A stretch of 64,000 nt of DNA, taken from assembly GCA_963702075.1 (NCBI GenBank), contig OY969703.1:1364001-1428000 (forward strand), in the 5' to 3' direction. The DNA comes from VAYN01 sp963702075. Its GTDB lineage: Bacteria; Actinomycetota; Thermoleophilia; Solirubrobacterales; 70-9. The position numbers and the translations under genes were made by a program. Of this stretch, positions 6,581-14,795 are shown in pieces. Position 1 is the first letter of the stretch; the number at the start of each line of letters is the position of its first letter. The notes below the pieces were generated by a model, which had not been told where the DNA came from, did no database searches, and saw only the letters and a list, made by a program, of their open reading frames with translations.

Positions 6581-8740
6581 GTGAAAACGCTGTTGGTCGA
6601 CAACCACGATTCCTACACCTACAACGTCTTCCACCTGCTGGCCGCGGCCTCGGGCGAGGAGCCGATGGTGGTCAACAACGACGCGGTCAGCTGGCGGGTG
6701 CTGACAAGGATGGACTTCGACGCGATCGTGCTCTCGCCGGGGCCGGGGCACCCGAGCCGCTGGCATGACTTCGGCGTCTGCAGCGACATTCTCCGCCACA
6801 GCGAAGTCCCGGTCTTCGGGATCTGCCTCGGCCACCAGGGGATCGGCAACCTGCTCGAGGGCACGGTCAAGCGGGCGCCGATGGCGATGCACGGCCGTCT
6901 CAGCCGGGTCATGCACGAAGGCAAGGGCCTGTTCAAGGACGTGCCGCAGGGCTTCTCCGTCGTCCGCTACCACTCGCTGGCGATAACCACTCCGCCCGGG
7001 CCGGAAGGCAGCATCGTCGCCTGGTCCGACGACGGCGTCGTGATGGGCGTCGAGCACACCAAACGGCCGATCTGGGGCGTCCAGTTCCACCCCGAGTCGA
7101 TCTCGACCGAGTACGGGCGCAAGATCGCCGAGAACTTCTTCGAGCTGGCGGCGAAGCACCGCTGCGAGGGCGTCCGCCCCGCCGGCCGGGCGACGATCGT
7201 CCCGCGCAGCGCCCGCCGCGCGCCGGCGCCGCAGTCGGCCGAGCCGGGCGAGCTGGAACTGCGGATGCGGACGATCCAGGGCCAGGCGCCGACCGAGCAC
7301 GTCTACGAACGGCTCTTCGCCGACGCCGAGACCTCCTTCTGGCTCGACAGCGTCGACGCGCCGACCTGGCTCGCCCAGTGCTCCTACATGGGCACCTCGG
7401 CCGGCAGCGATCATTGCGCCGTCACTTACGACGTCGACAGCGGCGAGATCGCGGTCGACCGCGCCGGCGTGGAGACGGTCGAGCACAAGTCGATCTTCGA
7501 TTTCCTCGACCGCGAGCTGAAGCGGATCGCGATCGAGCCGCCGGATGGCGTCGAGCGCGGCCTCGTCGGCGGCTACGTCGGCTATCTCGGCTACGAGCTG
7601 AAGGCCGACTGCGGCTCGACCAACGTGCACAGCTCCGACATGCCCGACGCGGCGATGATGCTCGCCAACCGGGTCGTCGCCGTCGACCACACCAAGAACC
7701 TCACCTATGTCTTCGCCCTCTGCCGCGGCGAGGACCCCGAGGCGGAGCTGTGGCTTGAGGCGGCGCGGGACCTGATCGAGCAGGCGATCGCCAACCCGCC
7801 GGCGGAGCGGCCGCTGGCACCGCCGATCGAACCCGGCGGCCACGTCTCCTTCCAATCCGGCCGCGGCCGCGAGCGCTACCTCGCGGACATCGCCAAGTCT
7901 CAGGCAGAACTGCTGGCCGGCGAGTCCTACGAGGTCTGTCTCACCGACCAGTTCTCGACCGACGCCAGCCCGGAGCCGTTCGATCTCTATCGGCAGCTGC
8001 GCCGCAGCAACGCCTCGCCCTTCGCCGCCTTCCTGCGCTTCGGCGAGTACGCGGTCGTCAGCTCCTCGCCGGAGCGCTTCCTCTCGGTCGACCGCGACCG
8101 CCAGGTGATGGCACGGCCGATCAAGGGGACGATCTCGCGGGTCGACGACCCGGCCGAGGACACCGCCCGCCGCGAGGAGCTGGAAGGCGACGAGAAGACC
8201 TACGCCGAGCACCTGATGATCGTCGACCTGCTGCGCAACGACCTCGGCGTCGTCTGCGACGTCGACAGCGTCGCCGTGCCCGACCTGATGGTGGTCGAGC
8301 CCTACGCGACCGTCCACCAGATGGTCTCGACGATCGTCGGCCGGCTCGAGGACGGGCGCAGCGCGGTCGACTGCGTGCGCGCGACCTTCCCCGGCGGCTC
8401 GATGACCGGCGCCCCGAAGGAGCGGACGATGGAGATCATCGACGACCTCGAGGAGGAGGCGCGCGGCGTCTACTCGGGCTCGATCGGCTACTTCGGCGCC
8501 GACGGCTCGACCGACCTCAACATCGTCATCCGCACGATCGTGATGCGACCCGGGAAGACGACGATCGGCGCCGGCGGCGCGATCGTCATGCAGTCCGACC
8601 CGCAGGACGAGTTCGACGAGATCCTGCTGAAGGCGCGGGCGCCGATGGCGGCGATCGCGCGCACCGTCACCGGCAGCGAGGGCACCGACGCCTGGAGCGT
8701 CGAGCTCGAGCCCGCCGCCCGCCACGCGGAGGCCGCGTGA
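6581..8740 (+). CDS. Fused aminodeoxychorismate synthase (PabA-PabB type)
   Basis: 719 residues. The N-terminal class I glutamine amidotransferase domain (about 1-200) has the nucleophile motif GICLGHQG near residue 81 and the His/Glu pair in VQFHPES near 170. After a linker, the chorismate-binding domain (about 235-700) carries PIKGT near 512, the signature of PabB-type enzymes (anthranilate synthases have an Ala in place of the Lys), plus IVDLLRNDLG, GGSMTGAPK and SGSIGYF. It converts chorismate and glutamine to 4-amino-4-deoxychorismate. Fused PabAB enzymes occur in antibiotic pathways such as those for chloramphenicol, pristinamycin and candicidin. The mutase-like gene at 10174 could take the product further. 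Confidence 0.9.
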   Translation: MKTLLVDNHDSYTYNVFHLLAAASGEEPMVVNNDAVSWRVLTRMDFDAIVLSPGPGHPSRWHDFGVCSDILRHSEVPVFGICLGHQGIGNLLEGTVKRAPMAMHGRLSRVMHEGKGLFKDVPQGFSVVRYHSLAITTPPGPEGSIVAWSDDGVVMGVEHTKRPIWGVQFHPESISTEYGRKIAENFFELAAKHRCEGVRPAGRATIVPRSARRAPAPQSAEPGELELRMRTIQGQAPTEHVYERLFADAETSFWLDSVDAPTWLAQCSYMGTSAGSDHCAVTYDVDSGEIAVDRAGVETVEHKSIFDFLDRELKRIAIEPPDGVERGLVGGYVGYLGYELKADCGSTNVHSSDMPDAAMMLANRVVAVDHTKNLTYVFALCRGEDPEAELWLEAARDLIEQAIANPPAERPLAPPIEPGGHVSFQSGRGRERYLADIAKSQAELLAGESYEVCLTDQFSTDASPEPFDLYRQLRRSNASPFAAFLRFGEYAVVSSSPERFLSVDRDRQVMARPIKGTISRVDDPAEDTARREELEGDEKTYAEHLMIVDLLRNDLGVVCDVDSVAVPDLMVVEPYATVHQMVSTIVGRLEDGRSAVDCVRATFPGGSMTGAPKERTMEIIDDLEEEARGVYSGSIGYFGADGSTDLNIVIRTIVMRPGKTTIGAGGAIVMQSDPQDEFDEILLKARAPMAAIARTVTGSEGTDAWSVELEPAARHAEAA

Positions 8741-9222
8741 CCGAGCCGGTGGCAACTCGATCAACTGTGCGGCAGGCTGACGACGGAGACGTCGAGGGGG
8801 TCGCGACCGCGGTCGCAAGCCTGCTCGGGGAGCTCGGCGGCCGCACGCCCACGCGGGCGCAGATGGAGGCGGAGGTACAAGCTTTGCTCGACGACCCGCA
8901 GGGCGGGTCGGTGCTGATCGCGGAGGCCGACGGAGAGATCGTCGGCGTTCTCACCGCGAGCTGGCAGCGGGCAATACACGTTCCCGGCGTCTACGTGACT
9001 GTCCAGGACCTCTGGGTCGATGAGGACTGGCGCAGTCGCGGCGTCGGAGCGGAACTGGTCGAGGCGATCGCGTCCCAGGCGCGAAGCCGCGGTGTCAGCC
9101 GGCTTGAGGTCGGCCTGCCGCGGGAGACCTTTGCGGCGATCGCTTCGACCGAGTCCTTCTACAAGCGCAACGGGTTCGAGCATCTCGGACCGCGGATGCG
9201 GAGGCTCCTGGATGAGTCCTGA
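8737..9222 (+). CDS. GNAT-family N-acetyltransferase
   Basis: 161 residues. The acetyl-CoA-binding core is seen at about residues 85-125: VQDLWVDEDWRSRGVGAEL contains the R/Q-x-x-G-x-G/A loop (RSRGVG), followed by VEAIASQARSRG and the late NGFEHLG segment typical of GNATs. GTG at 8737 overlaps the previous stop (GTGA). Substrate unknown. Its position directly before a deacetylase-like gene suggests that an amine in the pathway is reversibly acetylated (inference). Confidence 0.85.
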   Translation: MTEPVATRSTVRQADDGDVEGVATAVASLLGELGGRTPTRAQMEAEVQALLDDPQGGSVLIAEADGEIVGVLTASWQRAIHVPGVYVTVQDLWVDEDWRSRGVGAELVEAIASQARSRGVSRLEVGLPRETFAAIASTESFYKRNGFEHLGPRMRRLLDES

Positions 9223-10177
9223 GCTGTTGATGGTCGAGCAGCGGCAGGGCCGCGACGACGACGCCTTCTGGGTGCGGGAAGGCGATCACCGGATCGAGGG
9301 CCAGGACAGCAACCGGCGTTTGGTCGAGCTGCGTGCCGGCCTGGTCCGGCACTCGCGGGTGCGCCCGGTCGCCGCCGACGCCGCCGACGAGGAGGTCGAA
9401 CGGACCCTGGCGGCGCTGCACGAGGCCACCTATCTGCAGGCGCTACAGGAACTGCGGACGAGCGAGCCGGTGGTGATGGCGGACTTCGCGCCGCCCGGGC
9501 TGGAGCCCGACATCCCCGTCAACGCGAACCTCGTCGCCGCCGCCCGCGAGGGGATCCGCACCTCGGTCACCGCCGCCGAGCGCCTTCTTGGAGGCGCCCG
9601 CTTTACCTACGCCGTCTGCCGTCCGCCCGGCCACCACGCCGGCCCTGCCTTCCACGCCGGCTACTGCTACCTCAACAACGCCGCCGCGGCGGTCCGCCGG
9701 CTGTCCGACGGGGGCGTCAAGCCCGTCGGGATCATCGACCTCGACCTCCACTACCCGAACGGGACCTCGGCGCTGGTCGAGCGGATGGGTCCGTTCGTTG
9801 CCCTGCACTCGCTGCACGCGGCGCCGGTGACGAATCTGCCGCCGGGCACGCCGCTGCCGCAGATGGCCGGCGAACGCGCCGTCGCCTTCGCCGAGAGCCC
9901 CGAGGAAGACACCTACCTGCAGGAGGTCGCGCACTCGATCCACGATCTCTCCGAGATCGCCCGGGCGCTGGTCGTCTCGCTCGGCTACGACACCGTCGCC
10001 GGCGACCCCCACGGGACCTGGAGCTTCCGGCCCGAGATCTTCGCCGAGGTGGGGCGCCTGCTCGCCAACTCCGGCCTGCCGATCTGCGTGATCCAGGAGG
10101 GCGGCTACTCGCTCGGCGACCTCGCCGCCTGCAGCCACGCCTTCGCCACCGGCCTGCTCGGAGGGGAGGGACGATGA
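9212..10177 (+). CDS. Histone-deacetylase-like / acetylpolyamine amidohydrolase-like Zn hydrolase
   Basis: 321 residues, class II HDAC fold. Catalytic landmarks are all present: RPPGHHAG (tandem His, near residue 139), DLDLHYPNGT (Zn ligands Asp and His, near 176), LGYDTVAGDP (third Zn ligand Asp, near 257) and QEGGYSL (catalytic Tyr, near 296). It should remove an acyl group from an amine. ATG at 9212 lies inside the end of the GNAT gene (11-base overlap). An upstream start at 9020 in the same frame would sit deep inside that gene and is rejected. Bacterial members act on acetylpolyamines or other small acetylated amines; pairing with a GNAT in a biosynthetic operon suggests removal of a protecting group (inference). 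Confidence 0.88.
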   Translation: MSPELLMVEQRQGRDDDAFWVREGDHRIEGQDSNRRLVELRAGLVRHSRVRPVAADAADEEVERTLAALHEATYLQALQELRTSEPVVMADFAPPGLEPDIPVNANLVAAAREGIRTSVTAAERLLGGARFTYAVCRPPGHHAGPAFHAGYCYLNNAAAAVRRLSDGGVKPVGIIDLDLHYPNGTSALVERMGPFVALHSLHAAPVTNLPPGTPLPQMAGERAVAFAESPEEDTYLQEVAHSIHDLSEIARALVVSLGYDTVAGDPHGTWSFRPEIFAEVGRLLANSGLPICVIQEGGYSLGDLAACSHAFATGLLGGEGR

Positions 10178-10491
10178 GCGACGGCGCCGCAGCCAACGGC
10201 CTCGATCCCTTCCGGCGCCGGCTCGACGAGATCGACGAGCGGATCGCGCGGTTGCTCGGCGAGCGCCTCGACATCTGCCGCGAAGTCGCCGTTTACAAGA
10301 GCGAGCACGAGATCCCGATGATGCAACCCGACCGGGTGAAGCTGGTGCGCGAGCGCTACCTCGCCCGCGGCGCCGAAGTCGGACTGCCGGCGGAGTTCAC
10401 GGCCCAACTCTTCGAGCTGCTGATCGCCACCACCTGCAAGCTCGAGGACGACCTGATGGACGAACTGGCCGAACGCAGGAACGTGGCATGA
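10174..10491 (+). CDS. Chorismate-mutase-fold protein, probable 4-amino-4-deoxychorismate mutase
   Basis: 105 residues, AroQ all-helical fold: FRRRLDEIDERIARLLGERL supplies the first-helix arginines and YKSEHEIPMMQPDRV the lysine loop. In true chorismate mutases an acidic residue (Glu52 in E. coli) sits one position after the Arg of that block; here it is Val (DRV). That matches the YKS-x-H-x-x-PMMQP-x-RV pattern I associate with the PapB/CmlD type of aminodeoxychorismate mutase. It would turn 4-amino-4-deoxychorismate from the upstream synthase into 4-amino-4-deoxyprephenate. ATGA overlap with the HDAC gene. No PapC/CmlC-type prephenate dehydrogenase follows. An isochorismate-pyruvate-lyase role (PchB-like) is the main alternative. 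Confidence 0.8.
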   Translation: MSDGAAANGLDPFRRRLDEIDERIARLLGERLDICREVAVYKSEHEIPMMQPDRVKLVRERYLARGAEVGLPAEFTAQLFELLIATTCKLEDDLMDELAERRNVA

Positions 10492-11840
10492 GCCGCCGCA
10501 TAAGCCGCCGCATAAGCAAAAAACCGCCCGGCCCCCGGATGCCGCGAGCCTTGCAGGCGGTCGGCTGGACGCAGCGGCCGCTGCCCTGGCTGGAGCGCTG
10601 CCACCGGCGCTACGGCGACATCTTCACCCTGCGGATCCGCCACTACGGCGACTGGGTGCTGCTCGCCGACCCCGACGACGTCAAAAAGGTCTTCACCGCC
10701 GGTCGCGCCGTCGGCGTCGACACCGCCAACCCGCTGCTCGGCCCGCTGCTCGGTCCGCGCTCGGTGATGCTGCTGGAAGAACCGGAGCACATGACCAGGC
10801 GCAAGCTGATGCTCCCCTCCTTCCACGGCCAGGCGGTTCAGGCGGACGCCGAGATGATGGCCCTGGTCGCGCGGCAGGAGATCGCCCGCTGGCCGGCCGG
10901 CGAGCCGTTCGCGCTCTGGCCGCGGATGCAGGACATCACCCTCGACGTGGTGATGCGCGCGGTCTTCGGTCCCGACTCCGAACACCCGCGCCTGCAGCCG
11001 CTGCGCGAGCGCCTGCGCGGGCTCACTACCTGGATGAACGAACCGCGCAACCTGGCGATGCTCGCCGCCTTGGGCCCCGGCTGGGTGACCCGCAGCCGCG
11101 GTTACCGCCAAGCGATGGGGGCGGTCGAGGAGGCGGTGATGGAGGAGGTGCGCCGCCGCAAGGCCGAACCCGACGGCGGCACCCTCGGGGTGGTCTCGAT
11201 GCTGGTCCGCGCCGAGTACGAGGACGGCTCGCCGCTGTCGGACCGGGACCTGCGCGACGAACTCGTGACCCTGCTCTCCGACGGCCCGACCTCGAGCACC
11301 CTCGCCTGGACCTTCGAGCGCCTGCTCCGCAACCCCGACAAGCTCGCGCTGCTCCGCGACGACGTCCTCAGCGGCGACGGCAGCTATCTCGACGCGGTGG
11401 TCAAGGAGACGCTGCGGCTGCGCCCGCCGGTGCCGGTGGTCGTCCGCAGCCTGCTGGAGCCGATGCGGCTGGGCGGCTACGACCTGCCGGCGGGGACCAC
11501 GGTCGCGCCCTGCATCCACCTGATCCACCGCGACGAGCGCTGGTACGAGCAGGCCGAGCGCTTCCTGCCGGAGCGCTTCGTCGGCAAGCAGCCCGGCACC
11601 TACACCTGGATCCCCTTCGGCGGCGGCGTCCGCCGCTGTCTCGCCGCCAGCTACGCGGAAATGGAGATGAAGCGGGTGCTGCGGATCGTGCTCGAGACCA
11701 CCGAGCTGCGGGCGGTCGAGAACGACGGCGAGCGCGCCCGCAAAAGCGCGATCGCCTTCGCCCCCGCCCAGAAGGGGCTGGTGATCGCCGAACCCAGGGA
11801 AACCGAGGCGGCCGGGGGCAAGACCCTGGCGCCGGTCTGA
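10488..11840 (+). CDS. Cytochrome P450 with atypical I-helix
   Basis: 450 residues. ExxR is KETLR near 306 and the heme-ligand loop is FGGGVRRCLAAS with Cys near 383, so the heme fold is intact. The oxygen-activating I-helix is odd: where most P450s have (A/G)Gx(D/E)TT, this one reads SDGPTSSTLAW, with no acid after the Gly and about two residues fewer. P450s without the acid-alcohol pair often do non-standard chemistry. The N-terminus is encoded by a 12-bp tandem repeat (SRRISRRI). ATGA overlap with the mutase gene. No membrane anchor, so a soluble enzyme needing separate redox partners, none of which are encoded nearby. Confidence 0.9.
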   Translation: MSRRISRRISKKPPGPRMPRALQAVGWTQRPLPWLERCHRRYGDIFTLRIRHYGDWVLLADPDDVKKVFTAGRAVGVDTANPLLGPLLGPRSVMLLEEPEHMTRRKLMLPSFHGQAVQADAEMMALVARQEIARWPAGEPFALWPRMQDITLDVVMRAVFGPDSEHPRLQPLRERLRGLTTWMNEPRNLAMLAALGPGWVTRSRGYRQAMGAVEEAVMEEVRRRKAEPDGGTLGVVSMLVRAEYEDGSPLSDRDLRDELVTLLSDGPTSSTLAWTFERLLRNPDKLALLRDDVLSGDGSYLDAVVKETLRLRPPVPVVVRSLLEPMRLGGYDLPAGTTVAPCIHLIHRDERWYEQAERFLPERFVGKQPGTYTWIPFGGGVRRCLAASYAEMEMKRVLRIVLETTELRAVENDGERARKSAIAFAPAQKGLVIAEPRETEAAGGKTLAPV

Positions 11841-11849
11841 GGGGACCGC

Positions 11850-13208
11850 ATGAGCGAGAGCGACATCCTCATCGTCGGCGCCGGCGCCAAGGCCGCGGCG
11901 CTTGCCGCCAAGGTGCACACGATCAACACCCTCGGCCTCGCCGAGATCTCGATGACGGTGATCGAGAAAACCGAGCCCGCCGCCTCCTGGCTGGGCCGCA
12001 ACGGCATGACCTCGGGCGAGGAGCCGCTGGCGATCCCGCCGATCAAGGACGTCGGCTTCCCGTACCAGAGCTCGCGCCAGTTCGGCGAGCTCGGGGACCA
12101 GATCGACGCGGCGCTCCTGCCCTTCACCTGGCAGCGCTTCGCGATGGAGCGACACGAATACGCCGCCTGGGTCAACTCCGGTTCGCCCACGGTGATGCAC
12201 CGCGACTACGGCACCTACCTCGGCTGGGTCCTGGAGCGGGCGACCGAGGGGGTGACGATCTACGACGGCAGGGTGACCGAGGTCTCGCTCGTCGAGGAGA
12301 ACGACCGTTGGCAGGTCGAGGTCGCCGAGCGCGGCCGGCCCGAGGACCCCGAGCGCCATTTCGGCAACAACCTCGTCCTCACCGGTCCCGGCGTCCACCG
12401 CCACTTCCCGCACGATCCCGAGGTCGAGTCGCGGGTCTTCCACTGCGACAGCCGCCGCGAGGAGTTCGCCCGGGTGCCAGAGGACGAGCGGGTCGAGATC
12501 GCGATCGTCGGGGGAGGGGAGAGCGCTCTCAGCGCCCTCGTCTTCCTCCGCGACCTGCGGCCCGAGGCGCGGCTGACGATCTTCACGCCGACCCTGCCGC
12601 TGAGCCGCGGCGAGAGCTTCCTCGAGAACCGCGTCTTCGCCGACCCCGACAACGTCGACTGGGAACACCTCGACATCGAGACCCGCCGCGACTTCGTCAA
12701 GCACTGCGACCGCGGCGTCTTCGATGCCAGCGTGCTCGAGCGGATCGCCGACGACGACCATCTTTCCTTCGTCACCGGGCGGGCCGTCCACGTCTCGCTC
12801 GCCGACGACGGCGATGCCGCGCTGCTCGAATACGACAGCCCCTCGGAAGGGATGCGGTCCCAGCGCTACGACTTCGTCATCAACTGCACCGGCTTCGACC
12901 TGCTGCGGCAGCTGCGCGGGCTCTTCCCCGACGCCGTCCGCGACGAGGTCGAAGAACAGTGCGGCCCGCTCTGGGACGGTCCGCCGAAAACCGAGGTCCC
13001 GATCGGACGGGGTCTCGAGCTCGAGGGGGTGCGGCCGCGGCTGCACATCCCCGGCCTCGGCGGCCTCCGCCAGGGCCCCGGCTTCGCCAACCTCGGCAGC
13101 CTCGGGCTGCTCGCGAACCGGGTCCTGCAACCACTTCTCAGCGAATTGGATCCCGCTTTTGCAGGGATTTCTGAAACGATGGAAGACAAATCCTTATTAC
13201 TCGATTAG
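11850..13208 (+). CDS. MbtG-like lysine/ornithine N-monooxygenase (SidA/IucD family)
   Basis: 452 residues. N-terminal FAD site VGAGAKAAALAAK (residues 7-19), then blocks shared with MbtG, the mycobactin lysine N-hydroxylase: SWLGRNGMTSGEEPL, IKDVGFPYQS, YAAWVNSG and YLGWVLERA. The NADPH site is IVGGGESALSAL near 219, and a late conserved block reads INCTGFDLL. It should hydroxylate a primary amine, probably the side chain of lysine or ornithine, at the expense of NADPH and O2. No siderophore NRPS is nearby, so the N-hydroxy product may go to a different use. GAGGGGA five bases before the ATG is a strong ribosome-binding site. Confidence 0.88.
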   Translation: MSESDILIVGAGAKAAALAAKVHTINTLGLAEISMTVIEKTEPAASWLGRNGMTSGEEPLAIPPIKDVGFPYQSSRQFGELGDQIDAALLPFTWQRFAMERHEYAAWVNSGSPTVMHRDYGTYLGWVLERATEGVTIYDGRVTEVSLVEENDRWQVEVAERGRPEDPERHFGNNLVLTGPGVHRHFPHDPEVESRVFHCDSRREEFARVPEDERVEIAIVGGGESALSALVFLRDLRPEARLTIFTPTLPLSRGESFLENRVFADPDNVDWEHLDIETRRDFVKHCDRGVFDASVLERIADDDHLSFVTGRAVHVSLADDGDAALLEYDSPSEGMRSQRYDFVINCTGFDLLRQLRGLFPDAVRDEVEEQCGPLWDGPPKTEVPIGRGLELEGVRPRLHIPGLGGLRQGPGFANLGSLGLLANRVLQPLLSELDPAFAGISETMEDKSLLLD

Positions 13209-13221
13209 GGAGAGGAGTTGG

Positions 13222-14745
13222 ATGTCGATGCTGTCCAAGTTGAAGGGGTTGCCGCTGCTCGTGCTGGCGCTCGCGATCGGAGCGCTGGTGGTGGGATGCG
13301 GATCCTCCTCGTCCTCTTCCTCGTCGGGAGACGCCAACTTCACCGGCGACGGTCAACCGAACATCGATCTGGCCGGCAACCGCGAGGCGAAAAGTCAGAT
13401 CAACAGCGGCAACGTCAACCAGCTGAAAGAAGTCTGGTCGATCCCGGTCGAAGGCCAGGGCATCTACGGCAGCTACGCCTCGACGCCGCTGATCATCAAC
13501 GGCGTCATCTACTCCCAGGACCTCGAATCGAACGTCTCGGCGGTCGACCTCGAAAGCGGCGACGTCCTCTGGGAAACGAAACTCGAATCGCCGAGCCACG
13601 GGCCCAACGGCCTGGCGGTGGCGGAAGGGCGTGTCTACGGCGCGACCAACGGCGGAGCCTTTGCGCTCGACCAGAAGACCGGCAAGGAACTGTGGACGGT
13701 GCAGTTGGGCGGCCCGGTCGACATGGCGCCGGGGGTGAACGAAGGCAAGGTCTACGTCTCGACGGTTCCGGAGAACACCAGCGCCGAATACGAAGCCGGT
13801 GCGGTCGGCACGCTCTGGGCGATGGACGCCAAGACCGGGAAGAAACTGTGGCACTTCGACACCGTCCCCAAAGACCTCTGGGGCGAACCGAACGTCAACT
13901 CCGGCGGCGGTCTCTGGTACCCGCCCTCCTTCGACAGCCAGGGCAACGTCTACGCCGGCACCGGCAACCCGGCGCCGCTGCCCGGCACGCCGAACCACCC
14001 CTGGGGCTCCAGCCGCCCCGGCGACAACCGCTACGCGGACTCGCTGGTGAAACTCGACCCGAAAACTGGCAAGCTCGACTGGTTCTACCAGGAGACCCCG
14101 CACAACATCTACGACTGGGACTTCCAGAACTCGCCGATCATCACTAAATCCGACGGCAAGGAAGTCGCGATCGGCTCCGGCAAGTCCGGCTTCGTCGTCG
14201 CCGTCGACCTGAAGACCGGCAAGCCGCTCTGGCGGACCCGGGTCGGCGAACACAACGGCCACGACAAGGATTCGCTCTACGCGATGCGCGGCGAATACAA
14301 CAAGATCAAGCCCGGCGAAGTCTTCCCCGGCGAGCTCGGCGGCGTGATCGCGGGGATGGCCAGCGACGGCGAACGGGTCTACGTGCCGATCGTCAACCAC
14401 TCGATGACGGTGCTCAACGGCTCGGAAGTGACCGAAGAAAGCGAAGCCACCGGCGAAGTCGAGGCGATCGACCTGCGGACCGGCAAGGTGGTCTGGGAGG
14501 CAACGTTCCCTGGCCCGGCCTACGGGTCGCTGATCGTCAGCAACGACGTCGTCTTCGCGACCTCGGCCGAAGGTGTGATCCACGCCTTGAGCGCCAACAG
14601 CGGCGGTGAAATCTGGCAGGCGGCGCTGCCCTCAGGGACCAATGCCGGCGTGATGGTCAGTGGCGACATGCTCGTAACCGGCGCCGGGCTGCCGGCCGCC
14701 GAAGGGCAGTTGCCGAAACTCGTCGCCTACAAACTCGGGGGGTAG
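13222..14745 (+). CDS. PQQ-type beta-propeller lipoprotein
   Basis: 507 residues. Lipoprotein signal with lipobox LVVGC (Cys near 25) and a Ser-rich linker. The rest is a propeller of PQQ-enzyme repeats recognised by the tryptophan docking motifs GDVLWET, GKELWTV, GKKLWHF, GKPLWRT, GKVVWEA and GGEIWQA. It could be a quinoprotein dehydrogenase or a non-enzymatic BamB-like propeller; catalytic calcium ligands cannot be confirmed. AGGAG five bases before the ATG at 13222 fixes the start; longer in-frame extensions run back into the N-monooxygenase gene. It lies 13 bases after that gene and ends the cluster at a strong hairpin, so an extracytoplasmic oxidation or export step is possible. Confidence 0.83.
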   Translation: MSMLSKLKGLPLLVLALAIGALVVGCGSSSSSSSSGDANFTGDGQPNIDLAGNREAKSQINSGNVNQLKEVWSIPVEGQGIYGSYASTPLIINGVIYSQDLESNVSAVDLESGDVLWETKLESPSHGPNGLAVAEGRVYGATNGGAFALDQKTGKELWTVQLGGPVDMAPGVNEGKVYVSTVPENTSAEYEAGAVGTLWAMDAKTGKKLWHFDTVPKDLWGEPNVNSGGGLWYPPSFDSQGNVYAGTGNPAPLPGTPNHPWGSSRPGDNRYADSLVKLDPKTGKLDWFYQETPHNIYDWDFQNSPIITKSDGKEVAIGSGKSGFVVAVDLKTGKPLWRTRVGEHNGHDKDSLYAMRGEYNKIKPGEVFPGELGGVIAGMASDGERVYVPIVNHSMTVLNGSEVTEESEATGEVEAIDLRTGKVVWEATFPGPAYGSLIVSNDVVFATSAEGVIHALSANSGGEIWQAALPSGTNAGVMVSGDMLVTGAGLPAAEGQLPKLVAYKLGG

Positions 14746-14754
14746 GTCGCGCTC

Positions 14755-14795
14755 CGGCCATCGGCCCGAGTCGATATGACTCGGGCCGATGGCCG
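14755..14795. terminator. Strong 18-bp hairpin, possible terminator of the cluster
   Basis: A perfect inverted repeat: left arm 14755-14772, loop GATAT, right arm 14778-14795. It begins 9 bases after the propeller gene stop, as a terminator would, but has no T-tract and the right arm contains the ATG of the Nudix gene (14789). It may therefore end the upstream transcript, restrict Nudix translation, or both. Confidence 0.6.

Noticed and set aside
6251..8818. 855-residue open frame on the minus strand
   Set aside because: Antisense shadow of the aminodeoxychorismate synthase gene; no recognisable domain.
10356..13130. 924-residue open frame on the minus strand
   Set aside because: It lies opposite the mutase, P450 and N-monooxygenase genes, which all have clear family motifs. 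The antisense translation is an Arg/Asp/Leu/Val-rich composition typical of shadows in GC-rich DNA.
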